Below, piece by piece: positions 54,456 to 61,734 of a stretch of DNA of 64,000 nucleotides (positions within the stretch are counted from its first letter, which is position 1; every line of letters begins with the position of its first letter). The stretch spans positions 4,548,001 through 4,612,000 of the forward strand of contig NZ_CP040749.1 of NCBI RefSeq assembly GCF_006065315.1, in the 5' to 3' direction. The notes beneath the pieces are model-generated. The model was not told where the DNA came from. It was given only the letters and a program-made list of their open reading frames with translations, and made no database searches. A program made the translations under genes and the position numbers. This DNA comes from Aureibaculum algae (lineage in GTDB: Bacteria; Bacteroidota; Bacteroidia; Flavobacteriales; Flavobacteriaceae).

Positions 54456-56441
54456 ATGGACTACTTTTTAAAAGCTAATGGAATTGTTATTTTATGGATT
54501 GTATTTTATTACTTATTTCTTAAAAACGAAACCTTTTTTAATTCGATAAGATTGTATTTTTTGGTTGGATTGCTATTTGTACTTTCCATTCCCTTAATTG
54601 AAATTCCAATCTATATTGAAAAAACGGTTTCGAATATTAATTATTCTATAATAGAGGGTGCAACAATAATTAACACGCCTATTGAACAACCAATTGACTT
54701 GCTAGAACTGTTTACTGTTATTTACTTCGTTGGCGTTGCTTTTTTTACAATTAAATTTATGATACAGTTACTTTCTTTAGGCAAATTAATTTCAAGCCAT
54801 AAAATAATTAATGACGGCAACTATAAATTGGTTGAAACAGGCAAGGATATCTCTCCATTTTCATTTTTTAAATATATCATTTACAACCCAAGCCAATTTA
54901 CTAAAAACGAACTCAATCAGATTATTACACACGAAAAAACACACGCAAAGCAATGGCACTCCATTGATACTTTACTGACATATTTCTTACAAATTATTTT
55001 TTGGTTCAATCCTTTTGCATGGGGCTACAAAAACGCGACACAGCAAAATTTAGAGTTTTTGGCAGACACATCAGTAAGCGGACAAAGATTCAATTTAAAG
55101 CAATATCAATTTACTTTACTTAAAGCAAGTAGTACTTATCATTACGAAGCTATTACTAATAATTTTTACAACTCATTAATAAAAAAACGGATAGTTATGT
55201 TAAACAAATCAAAATCAAAAAGAATAAATTATTTAAAATATATCTTAGTCACACCTCTGTTGGCAGTTTTTCTATTTGCTTTTAATACCAAAACCATTGC
55301 ACAAGAAAAAGATAAAAAACAATCTCAATGGACAGTTTCTGCAGGAGTAACTATTGATAAAAACACATCAGAATTAACACTTTCAGAAGTTAAAGATGTC
55401 TTCCAAAAACAAGAAGTTGAGTTTTCATACAAAACAAAACGGAACTCGGAAAATGAAATTAGAGCTATTGATATTACTCTTGAATCTATGAAAGAGAACA
55501 CAATCATGAAAAGTTCGGCAAGTTTTGATAATGTTAATGAAGCCATTAAACCAATTCATATTATATATAATCAAAATTCAAATACGGTAAGCATTCAAAG
55601 TGAAGGAAAAACCAAATTAGGTACAATTAGCAGTACGAAATCTACAACACAAACAACAACGTCAGGCGGCCAAGATTCAGACAACTCTAAAAATTATTCT
55701 CTAACGGCGGTTAGAACAAACGATAATTATGAACAAAACAACCCAATAGACCCTTTATATATAGTTAACGGAAAAGAAATTTCTAAGGAAATGTCTGAAA
55801 TAATTGACCCAGAAAAAATAGAGTCAGTTAATGTATTAAAAAATAGTAACGCCACCGAAAAATATGGAGAAAAAGGTAAAAATGGAGTTGTGGAAATAAA
55901 TACCAAAACAAAAAATAATAGTACGATATCGTTACAAGGTAAAGACCCATTAATTATCCTAGATGGCACAGAGATTTCTAAAAAAGAAATGGACAATCTA
56001 AACACTAACAATATTGAAAGCATTAACGTATTGAAAGATAAGTCTGCTGAAACCCAGTATGGATCAAAGGGTAAAAATGGAGTAGTTGAAATTACTTCAA
56101 AAAGTAATTTCAACTCACAAGACAATAAAAGAAAAACAGTAATTGAAAATTCTGATAATAACCAAAACTACAACATAACCTTCGATGATGGATCAGATAA
56201 ATCAGTATCAACAATTGATAATAAAGGTGAAAATATTCTTATAGAAGGAAGTGGTACTGTTGTACTAAACAAAAAAGACTCTCCATTGTTATTTGTTGGA
56301 AATAAAGAGATTACAAAATCTGAATTAGAAAAAATTAACCCAAGTTCTATAAAAAGTATAAATGTATTAAAGGGGAAGAATGCCAAAAAAAAATATGGGA
56401 AAAAAGCCAAAAATGGAGTAATTGAAATTACCTTAAAATAG
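54456..56441 (+). CDS. BlaR1/M56-type membrane metallopeptidase with three TonB-plug-like repeats
   Basis: A 661-residue sensor-protease starting MDYFLKANG (an eight-residue longer frame overlaps blaI). Four membrane helices lie in the first ~280 residues. The zinc site is HEKTH (159-163) with a further acidic ligand likely in NLEFLAD (~200), as in M56 peptidases. The periplasmic part is not a penicillin-binding domain. It has a ~100-residue spacer, then three ~53-residue repeats at 432-484, 497-549 and 609-661. Each runs DPLxIxxGxEI to IxSxNVLK to YGxKGKNGVVEIxxK, the same pattern as the plug region of the SusC receptor at the end of this window. The signal is unknown. Confidence 0.88.
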   Translation: MDYFLKANGIVILWIVFYYLFLKNETFFNSIRLYFLVGLLFVLSIPLIEIPIYIEKTVSNINYSIIEGATIINTPIEQPIDLLELFTVIYFVGVAFFTIKFMIQLLSLGKLISSHKIINDGNYKLVETGKDISPFSFFKYIIYNPSQFTKNELNQIITHEKTHAKQWHSIDTLLTYFLQIIFWFNPFAWGYKNATQQNLEFLADTSVSGQRFNLKQYQFTLLKASSTYHYEAITNNFYNSLIKKRIVMLNKSKSKRINYLKYILVTPLLAVFLFAFNTKTIAQEKDKKQSQWTVSAGVTIDKNTSELTLSEVKDVFQKQEVEFSYKTKRNSENEIRAIDITLESMKENTIMKSSASFDNVNEAIKPIHIIYNQNSNTVSIQSEGKTKLGTISSTKSTTQTTTSGGQDSDNSKNYSLTAVRTNDNYEQNNPIDPLYIVNGKEISKEMSEIIDPEKIESVNVLKNSNATEKYGEKGKNGVVEINTKTKNNSTISLQGKDPLIILDGTEISKKEMDNLNTNNIESINVLKDKSAETQYGSKGKNGVVEITSKSNFNSQDNKRKTVIENSDNNQNYNITFDDGSDKSVSTIDNKGENILIEGSGTVVLNKKDSPLLFVGNKEITKSELEKINPSSIKSINVLKGKNAKKKYGKKAKNGVIEITLK

Positions 56442-56470
56442 GAATAACCCAAATTACTTCTTAATTATGA

Positions 56471-56498
56471 AGCTCTCTTATATAAGAGAGCTTTTTTT
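56471..56498 (+). terminator. Terminator of the BlaI/BlaR1-like operon
   Basis: Ten-base arms AGCTCTCTTA and TAAGAGAGCT separated by two bases, then seven Ts, 29 bp after the stop codon. Confidence 0.88.
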
Positions 56499-56513
56499 GT
56501 CTAATTTTGAATT

Positions 56514-56672
56514 ATGAAAAAACTTATTTTCAAAATAGTTGCGAAATTGAACAAATTATTATTACCTAGTCTATCTAAAAAGGAGGTTGACTTGAGCAAA
56601 GCAAGTAAATTGCAATTAGCTTTAATTGGCTGGCGATATTATGTTACTAAAAACAGTTTAGATTCCAACTAA
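56514..56672 (+). CDS. Short conserved protein of unknown function (52 residues)
   Basis: A 52-residue ORF, MKKLIFKIVAKLNKLLLPSL followed by SKKEVDLSKASKLQLALIGWRYYVTKNSLDSN. The amphipathic start (KKLIFKIVAKLNKLLLP) and the RYYVTKNSLD end match a short protein found in Flavobacteriia which is sometimes labelled SsrA-binding protein; that label has no support from the sequence, as no SmpB fold could fit. It may lie flat on the membrane. It is preceded by a terminator and followed by the DUF2007 gene after 31 bp. Confidence 0.6.
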   Translation: MKKLIFKIVAKLNKLLLPSLSKKEVDLSKASKLQLALIGWRYYVTKNSLDSN

Positions 56673-56703
56673 GTTTTTGTATCTTTATATAAAACTATAT
56701 ATC

Positions 56704-56943
56704 ATGGACGACAATTCTAAACATATTAAATTTTTTACAGGCTCTTTAATTGAAATACAACGTTTACAATTAGACTTGGACGATCAAAAAATACCCTCAT
56801 TGGTAAAAAATAATTTTCAATCAGGATTACGTTCTGGTTTTTATGGTGGTTCACCCTCTCAAGTACAATTATTTATCTATCAAGAAGATTTTGATAAGGC
56901 GAAACCTATTCTTGAAAGTTTCAAAAAAGATATGGGAATATAA
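56704..56943 (+). CDS. DUF2007 protein, putative signal-transducing protein
   Basis: A 79-residue cytosolic protein with a ferredoxin-like alpha-beta pattern: IKFFTGSLIEIQRLQLDLDDQKIPSLVKNN, then VQLFIYQEDFDKAKPILESFKKD. This matches DUF2007, labelled putative prokaryotic signal-transducing protein, with no proven function. The start MDDNSKHI is preferred; the longer frame adds nine residues translated from its promoter-like leader. It is the last gene before the tRNA/IS region. Confidence 0.75.
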   Translation: MDDNSKHIKFFTGSLIEIQRLQLDLDDQKIPSLVKNNFQSGLRSGFYGGSPSQVQLFIYQEDFDKAKPILESFKKDMGI

Positions 56944-56982
56944 ATTTCTTACACTTATTCTTTTATTATCTTAAAAAAGGAA

Positions 56983-56990
56983 TATATTTG
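56983..56990 (+). promoter_or_regulatory. -7 promoter element TATATTTG of the tRNA-Arg gene
   Basis: Perfect TAnnTTTG followed by CACTCC, 18 bp upstream of the tRNA 5' end. It is nearly the same as the rplU promoter (TATATTTGCACT), a strong housekeeping type. Confidence 0.65.
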
Positions 56991-57008
56991 CACTCCAAAT
57001 AAAAAATT

Positions 57009-57082
57009 GGCCTCGTAGCATAACTGAATAATGCACTTGATTACGGCTCAAGAGATTACAGGTTTGAATCCTGTCGAGGTCA
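57009..57082 (+). tRNA. tRNA-Arg (anticodon ACG)
   Basis: A complete 74-base cloverleaf. The acceptor stem GGCCTCG/CGAGGTC pairs fully (one G-T), the D stem is GCAT/ATGC, the anticodon stem is CTTGA/TCAAG around TTACGGC, the variable loop is AGATT and the T stem is ACAGG/CCTGT. ACG, deaminated to ICG, reads CGU, CGC and CGA. The discriminator is A and CCA is not encoded. The T-loop is TTTGAAT, so the near-invariant C56 is a T; the D-loop has GA where GG is usual, so an A19-U56 pair could replace G19-C56. A terminator follows, then repeats that copy the 3' end. Confidence 0.93.
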
Positions 57083-57144
57083 CGAATAAATATTAAAATA
57101 AGAAAAAACGCCAAGTTCACTTGAGCGTTTTTTTGTTTATAATA
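57067..57144 (+). repeat. 78-bp direct repeat, copy 1 (tRNA-Arg 3' end + terminator)
   Basis: Identical to 58582-58659. It starts in the T-arm of the tRNA, includes the acceptor 3' strand, the spacer and the terminator, and ends at the left edge of the IS. Ignoring the IS, the two copies belong to a 119-bp tandem duplication that existed before insertion. Confidence 0.92.
57103..57134 (+). terminator. Terminator of the tRNA-Arg gene
   Basis: AAAAAACGCCAAGT pairs with ACTTGAGCGTTTTTTT with a single bulged base and a 2-base gap (effective loop larger), then T-rich sequence, 21 bp after the tRNA. It recurs unchanged at 58618-58649. Confidence 0.85.
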
Positions 57145-57185
57145 TGTCCCGTCCTGAAATAGCGATACACTAAAACTTTAGTGTA

Positions 57186-57620
57186 ATGAAAACAATAGCA
57201 AAGACGGGTTACGTAAAGCGTAGCCAAAAAGATTATTCGCTTTCTTTCAAACTTCAATTGGTTGATGAAATTGAATCTGGCCAACTTAATAGATTAGATG
57301 CCCATCTTAAATATGGAATTCAAGCGAGATCTACAATCACACAATGGTTAAGAAAATATGGTACATTTGATTGGGAAAACCTATCCGTTACCACTATGAC
57401 AAAGACACCAGAACAGAGGATTATCGAATTAGAAGCAAAAGTAAAACTTCTTGAGAAGCAAAAGGCACGAGCAGAACACTTAGCTGAGCGAGCAGATAAG
57501 AAAGTAATTATCTTCGATATGTTGGTAGATATGGCAGAGAAAGAATATGATATTCAAATAAGAAAAAACTACACGCCCGAGTTATCGAAAACTTCAAAGA
57601 AGAACACAAAGAAACAATAG
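57186..57620 (+). CDS. IS3-family transposase OrfA
   Basis: A 144-residue DNA-binding protein. Residues ~12-65 form a helix-turn-helix (DYSLSFKLQLVDEIESGQLNRLDAHLKYGIQARSTITQWLRKYG). Residues ~78-112 form a leucine-zipper-like coiled coil (EQRIIELEAKVKLLEKQKARAEHLAERADKK), as in IS3 OrfA proteins, which mediates multimerisation. It acts alone as a regulator and, by frameshifting at codons 126-128, as the front of the OrfAB transposase. It overlaps the orfB frame. Confidence 0.92.
   Translation: MKTIAKTGYVKRSQKDYSLSFKLQLVDEIESGQLNRLDAHLKYGIQARSTITQWLRKYGTFDWENLSVTTMTKTPEQRIIELEAKVKLLEKQKARAEHLAERADKKVIIFDMLVDMAEKEYDIQIRKNYTPELSKTSKKNTKKQ
57563..57569 (+). promoter_or_regulatory. Programmed -1 frameshift site A AAA AAC in IS3 orfAB
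   Basis: In the orfA frame the codons read AGA AAA AAC, giving the slippery heptamer A AAA AAC. A -1 slip here enters the orfB frame, which is open from 57551 onward. This is the standard way IS3 elements make the full transposase. I did not find an obvious pseudoknot in the following bases. Confidence 0.75.
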
Positions 57621-58486
57621 TTTCTACCTGTAACTTACTTGGGCTTAATAGACAGGTTTATTATAGAGCACTTAAATCAAGAGCTTACAGACAATCTATT
57701 GCACAAAAGGTAATTGCTTTAGTGCGTGCAATCCGTAACGTGATGCCTAAACTAGGCACAAGAAAATTATATCACATACTCAAATCGGAGTTGTTGATAT
57801 TGAATGTAGGAAGAGACAAACTATTTAGAATACTTAAAGCAAATCATATGCTTATAAAACCTAAAAGAAACTATCATATAACAACTGATTCTCATCATAG
57901 ATTTAGAAAGCATAAAAATATTGTAAGTACTATGGAGATAAACAGACCAGAACAGATCTGGGTTAGTGACATTACCTATGTTGGAACAAGAAACAATCCA
58001 TCGTACCTAGCATTGGTTACTGATGCTTATTCAAAAAAAATAGTTGGATATAATCTTTCTAATAGTCTTGCGGTAGAAGGCTCATTACAAGCCTTAGAGA
58101 TGGCTCTAGAAAATAGACACTACAGAGAAAAGCCGCTAATCCATCACTCAGATAGAGGATTACAATACTGCTCTAATGACTATCAAGAATTGTTAGAGAT
58201 TAATAATATAAAAGCTAGTATGACCGAAAAATATGATCCTTATGAAAATGCAATCGCAGAAAGAGTTAATGGTATATTAAAACAAGAATTCAGTATTGCT
58301 AAAAATATTGAAAATATTCATCTCAAGAGTAAATTAATTACTAATGCAATCAAAATATATAACAACCTTAGACCGCATTTATCAAACTATATGTTAACAC
58401 CAACAGAAATGCACAAGCAAAATAAACTCAAAAGAAAACAGTATAAATCAAAAAAGCTTAACGATATTAGTGTCGTTAAGCTTTAA
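57569..58486 (+). CDS. IS3-family transposase OrfB (integrase domain, expressed as OrfAB fusion)
   Basis: About 305 residues in the -1 frame, giving an OrfAB of ~433 residues. The N-terminal part (RVIENFKEEHKETIVSTCNLLGLNRQVYYRALK) is the usual HTH_21 region, followed by a retroviral-integrase-type core. The catalytic triad is D in WVSDITYV, D in HHSDRGLQY and E in NAIAERVNG (DD35E-like spacing). No start codon before the core is needed, because translation enters from orfA; the first in-frame GTG (57722) lies inside conserved sequence. The frame ends in a hairpin. The enzyme appears intact. Confidence 0.9.
   Translation, partial: LHARVIENFKEEHKETIVSTCNLLGLNRQVYYRALKSRAYRQSIAQKVIALVRAIRNVMPKLGTRKLYHILKSELLILNVGRDKLFRILKANHMLIKPKRNYHITTDSHHRFRKHKNIVSTMEINRPEQIWVSDITYVGTRNNPSYLALVTDAYSKKIVGYNLSNSLAVEGSLQALEMALENRHYREKPLIHHSDRGLQYCSNDYQELLEINNIKASMTEKYDPYENAIAERVNGILKQEFSIAKNIENIHLKSKLITNAIKIYNNLRPHLSNYMLTPTEMHKQNKLKRKQYKSKKLNDISVVKL
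58454..58483. repeat. 11-bp inverted repeat at the end of orfB
   Basis: AAGCTTAACGA and TCGTTAAGCTT flank eight bases in the last codons of orfB. It may end IS transcription or block read-through into and out of the element. Confidence 0.6.
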
Positions 58487-58540
58487 GTTATAAATTTAAT
58501 CCTTTAATAATCTGTATCGGTTATTTAGGACTAGACAATA

Positions 58541-58598
58541 TTTTCAAAGCGGAGCTCTGTAGGATCATGACCGCAGGGAGTAATCCTGTCGAGGTCAC
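58541..58598 (+). repeat. 58-bp tRNA-3'-end repeat, copy R1
   Basis: Begins TTTTCAAAGCGGAGCTCTG and ends AATCCTGTCGAGGTCAC, the last 17 bases being the 3' end of the nearby tRNA-Arg. The segment GCAGG-GAGTAAT-CCTGT can form a T-arm-like stem with a 7-base loop, though the loop sequence is not a true T-loop. The copy at 58776 is identical. Confidence 0.88.
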
Positions 58599-58659
58599 GA
58601 ATAAATATTAAAATAAGAAAAAACGCCAAGTTCACTTGAGCGTTTTTTTGTTTATAATA
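58582..58659 (+). repeat. 78-bp direct repeat, copy 2 (tRNA 3' end + terminator)
   Basis: Base-for-base identical to 57067-57144, including the terminator hairpin. It starts inside R1 and runs up to the start of R3. Confidence 0.9.
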
Positions 58660-58717
58660 TTTTCAAAGCGGAGCTTTGTAAATCTAGACCACAGAGTGTA
58701 ATCCTAAATAAACTCAC
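58660..58717 (+). repeat. 58-bp tRNA-3'-end repeat, copy R3 (degenerate)
   Basis: Starts with the same TTTTCAAAGCGGAGCT as R1, 119 bp downstream of it, then diverges. The tRNA-like end is AATCCTAAATAAACTCAC, so the acceptor part has decayed. Confidence 0.75.
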
Positions 58718-58775
58718 AAACAGAAAATAAGAACACTATATCAAGTAAGCTTGAATTTATAAGTTCGGATTTTTG

Positions 58776-58833
58776 TTTTCAAAGCGGAGCTCTGTAGGAT
58801 CATGACCGCAGGGAGTAATCCTGTCGAGGTCAC
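58776..58833 (+). repeat. 58-bp tRNA-3'-end repeat, copy R2
   Basis: Identical to R1 over all 58 bp, including the tRNA-Arg 3' end. It is 116 bp downstream of R3. A different hairpin terminator follows it. Confidence 0.88.
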
Positions 58834-58841
58834 TTTAAGTT

Positions 58842-58875
58842 AAAAACCCGTAATTTTTCAATTACAGGTTTTTTT
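58842..58875 (+). terminator. Hairpin terminator after repeat R2
   Basis: AAAAACCCGTAATT pairs with AATTACAGGTTTTT with one mismatch, followed by a T-run. It is placed relative to the R2 tRNA end as the first terminator is to the real tRNA, but its sequence is unrelated. Confidence 0.75.
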
Positions 58876-58983
58876 ATTTTGAAACTATTGAAATATGACT
58901 TCAAAATCAAAAAAATAAAAGCGATAATGCTTCGCGTTACAGTTTTATATTTATAACAGAGCGTTTATTGAGAGTCATGTTAT

Positions 58984-59000
58984 AATCCTGTTAAGATCAC
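58984..59000 (+). repeat. Most degenerate tRNA-3'-end copy R4
   Basis: AATCCTGTTAAGATCAC matches the tRNA-Arg 3' end at 14 of 17 positions. The upstream ~50 bp keep only traces of the R1 sequence (ACAGAGCG, GAGAGTCATG). It closes the array. Confidence 0.55.
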
Positions 59001-59442
59001 AAAAGTAATATAATTGTAATTTTTCAAATACAGCTAATTATTAAGTAGAAGTCTTCTCTTTTTACTTGTATCAACAAAATTTATTAGTAAAAGTAATTTT
59101 TATTAAATTAAGAGTGATACCATATTCATACATGCCTCCTAATCAAGCAAATTCAATTAAAATTGAAAACTCTACTTTCCTTTTTTCACCCCTTCTAAAA
59201 AAATATATATTGCTATTTTACCTAAGAGAAGTTTTAACAACTTTGGCAGAAAAATTATCGAACTTGTTTTCGTATTTTTGATTTTAAGTTAAATATGAAG
59301 ATAAATATATTTTTCTCAGAGATACTATTTTAAGATTAGGTTTAAATATTTTAAAGTACCTAAAATCATAAAAGAAATCTAAAAAATGATAAATACAATC
59401 ATTTTTATTACACCTGATTAATACCATTTTCAATTAAAAAAG
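59001..59442. other. Non-coding stretch before the glycoside-hydrolase-like gene
   Basis: About 440 bp of very AT-rich sequence. A 71-codon frame is present but has no family resemblance and low-complexity composition. A TATTTTTG element (59273-59280) is the only promoter candidate for the gene that follows, 162 bp upstream of its start. I see no RNA gene. Confidence 0.5.
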
Positions 59443-61734
59443 ATGAGCCACATTTTGATAAAGAATAAAATTACCTCGCTCTTAACAGCAGTTTCCTTAG
59501 TCATTTTGAGTTGTACTAATGCTCCAATTAACTTCAAAACACAATATTTGGATATTAGCATTGACAATCATGGATTTATTTACAGCATAAAGGATATTAC
59601 AAAAGAACATCCACGAGAATTAAGCCCACTAAACAAACCATCTCCATTATTGTCTTTGTATAATAGTAAATTAGATAGCATGTTAGAACCTATCAGTGCG
59701 GACTATATGGCATCTGATAAAATATTAAAACTTACCTATAGTAATAATTCTGTTGCAGAAATTAGTATTGAACCCAAGGACAAATATCTTAAATTCACAC
59801 TTGCTTCTTTAACGGAACGGAATGATATTGAAGGGGTGCAATGGGGTGCAATTCACACCAATATTACCAATCTTTTTGGTGAGATTATTGGAGTTGCTCG
59901 TGATACTAGCGAAACTGTTAATTATTCCTTAGGTATGCTGGCACTTAATGACAATACCCTAGGAGGAAATTCTAAGACCATTGGCGATGCCGCACCTTTT
60001 CAATATATAATTCATTCTCCAGATTCTCTTCAATATCCTTTACCTGATGACTTGCATGAAGGTCAGGTTTTTACCTTAGGTGGAAATGGAATTAGTGATG
60101 TTGCTTTTTATGCTCACAAAGAGCCCTATTATAGAATTGTATATGGTAATACAGCGGAAGTTGATGATAAAGGAAGAATATCAATTGTATACAACTCTAG
60201 AGACAGAACAAAAAAAAGAGAAGTGTTTTTTTCATTGATTCCCAACATGCCTGCTAACATTCCAAATCATTTGGAGGTACAGCCACTGCCCGGTGTAGAT
60301 TTTATCCAATCATCCGTTGCTTTATGGGGAAGTCCGGATAGCATAGCCTTAAAAGAAGTTATTCAGCATATTGTAAAAGCTGAAGATCTACCCTACCCCA
60401 CAATAAATGGAAAATGGGTTAAAGATCCGGCAGCCTTTGTGCCTGATGTACTTACTAGCGGCGGATTGTACGATAGTATTATTTCCTACACTTCAAGGTT
60501 AGGTTTTAAAACCATTAGTTTGTACGACCAAGGCTTCATACGACCAGACCGTGGAAACGATGGATATTTAGATGGAAAGAATTTCGAAAAAAAACCTTTA
60601 AAATTAACTTCTGGCAACCTGTCACATAGAGAATTTTCAGATATGGCAGCAAAACAAGGAATTACTATTGGAAGAACCCCAATAACAAACGCCTTAGCTC
60701 CAGGCACCAAAGATGCAAGTCCCATTCCTAGCGACAGTTTACATGCTCAGCAAAAACGCCTATTAGTAAAAAGTATAAGCAAAACCGACACCATAATTAT
60801 TGTAGATGATCCAAAGTATATGGAAGAGATTGGTAGTTGGGAAGGCCACGCTAAATCACTAAATATTATAAAAATTGGTAAGGAGCTTATTCATTACTTG
60901 GGTGTTTCTGAAGAAGAACCCTTTCGCCTTTTAAACGTTGAACGTGGTTATTGGAAAACCACACCTACAACACATGAAACCAACGATACCATTTACAAAC
61001 TGCAAGTAACCATTAATTATGGTTATGATGGATTAATTCCAAATATGGAACTCCAAGATTTAATTGCTGAATACTATGCAGATGTGGCTTATATAAATGG
61101 TTTGGGCTATTACGATTTTGATGGACAAGAATTTTTATTTAATAACGGTCATGGCTATTATTCGGCAAAACGTTTTTTTAGAAAAATGTTTGAGAAAGCT
61201 GATGAGTACGGTATTCCGTCCATCCGATTTACAGGAGCCACATTGTCCGAAGGGTCTTGGCATTATCAAAGTATTTGGAATGTAGGAGGAGGAAAAAATC
61301 TCTATGATCTAGAAACTAGAGAATGGGGAAGTACCACGAGCCAAGGCAAAGATCTTAGAGATGTTACCTATGCCAATTATTTTCCAGTTGGAGTTGGAGG
61401 TAATTTCCCAATCACTGCCACTTCTACTGTAGAACAATATGAGCATATTCAAGCTATTTCAGTGGGAATTGGAATGACTTATAGTTTACGTTTAAATCAG
61501 AAAGATGTGGAAAGCTGTCCTCAAAAAGATGCCATATTCAAGGTGATTAGAACTTGGGAAAATGCAAGAGCAGCAAACGCATTTCCTCGTAATATTAAAA
61601 AACTACTTGTAAAACCCGAAAGGGATTGGCATTTAGAGCAAACTGATAAAAATAATTGGAAACTATATCCCATAATTAATAATATGAGAAAATCTGCTAT
61701 AGAATTAACACGAGATATTGCAGGTGGCTATTAA
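59443..61734 (+). CDS. Lipoprotein with glycoside-hydrolase-like features, family not recognised
   Basis: A 763-residue protein with signal peptide and lipobox (LVILSC, Cys24), so it is probably on the outer membrane or cell surface. The first ~280 residues look like a beta-sandwich (DISIDNHGFIYSIKDI, VFFSLIPNMP). The remaining ~450 suggest a catalytic barrel: LGFKTISLYDQGFIRPD, GLGYYDFDGQEFLFNNGHGYYSAKRFFRKMFEKADEYGIPSIRFTGATLSEGSWHYQSIWNVGGG. Acidic groups in YYDFDGQE and the DQGF loop are possible active-site residues. It lies 616 bp upstream of susC, so it should help degrade a polysaccharide. I cannot name the GH family or substrate. Confidence 0.65.
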   Translation: MSHILIKNKITSLLTAVSLVILSCTNAPINFKTQYLDISIDNHGFIYSIKDITKEHPRELSPLNKPSPLLSLYNSKLDSMLEPISADYMASDKILKLTYSNNSVAEISIEPKDKYLKFTLASLTERNDIEGVQWGAIHTNITNLFGEIIGVARDTSETVNYSLGMLALNDNTLGGNSKTIGDAAPFQYIIHSPDSLQYPLPDDLHEGQVFTLGGNGISDVAFYAHKEPYYRIVYGNTAEVDDKGRISIVYNSRDRTKKREVFFSLIPNMPANIPNHLEVQPLPGVDFIQSSVALWGSPDSIALKEVIQHIVKAEDLPYPTINGKWVKDPAAFVPDVLTSGGLYDSIISYTSRLGFKTISLYDQGFIRPDRGNDGYLDGKNFEKKPLKLTSGNLSHREFSDMAAKQGITIGRTPITNALAPGTKDASPIPSDSLHAQQKRLLVKSISKTDTIIIVDDPKYMEEIGSWEGHAKSLNIIKIGKELIHYLGVSEEEPFRLLNVERGYWKTTPTTHETNDTIYKLQVTINYGYDGLIPNMELQDLIAEYYADVAYINGLGYYDFDGQEFLFNNGHGYYSAKRFFRKMFEKADEYGIPSIRFTGATLSEGSWHYQSIWNVGGGKNLYDLETREWGSTTSQGKDLRDVTYANYFPVGVGGNFPITATSTVEQYEHIQAISVGIGMTYSLRLNQKDVESCPQKDAIFKVIRTWENARAANAFPRNIKKLLVKPERDWHLEQTDKNNWKLYPIINNMRKSAIELTRDIAGGY

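Larger units (their letters stand above)
57145..58537 (+). mobile_element. IS3-family insertion sequence, complete (1393 bp)
   Basis: The element has imperfect 25-bp terminal inverted repeats, 57145-57169 (TGTCCCGTCCTGAAATAGCG...) and 58513-58537, 19 of 25 positions matching, ending in the IS3-type TG...CA. A 3-bp target duplication ATA flanks it (57142-57144 and 58538-58540). It encodes OrfA and a -1 frame OrfB with an intact DDE triad. It has landed within a tRNA-derived repeat array, just after the tRNA-Arg terminator. It looks recent and potentially active. Confidence 0.92.

Noticed and set aside
56514-56672. SmpB / SsrA-binding protein annotation for the 52-residue ORF
   Set aside because: SmpB is about 150 residues with an OB fold. 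This peptide is far too short and shares no SmpB motif.
57722-58486. OrfB as a separate protein starting at the internal GTG
   Set aside because: The frame is open and conserved for ~50 codons upstream, and a -1 slippery site in orfA is in the right phase, so the natural product is the OrfAB fusion.
58541-58833. R1 and R2 as intact tRNA genes or tRNA pseudogenes
   Set aside because: Only the last 17 bases match the tRNA. There is no 5' acceptor strand, D-arm or anticodon arm, and the T-loop-like GAGTAAT lacks the conserved residues.
59066-59281. 71-codon open frame in the gap before the glycoside-hydrolase-like gene
   Set aside because: It has random, low-complexity composition, no family resemblance, and lies in very AT-rich decayed sequence next to the repeat array.
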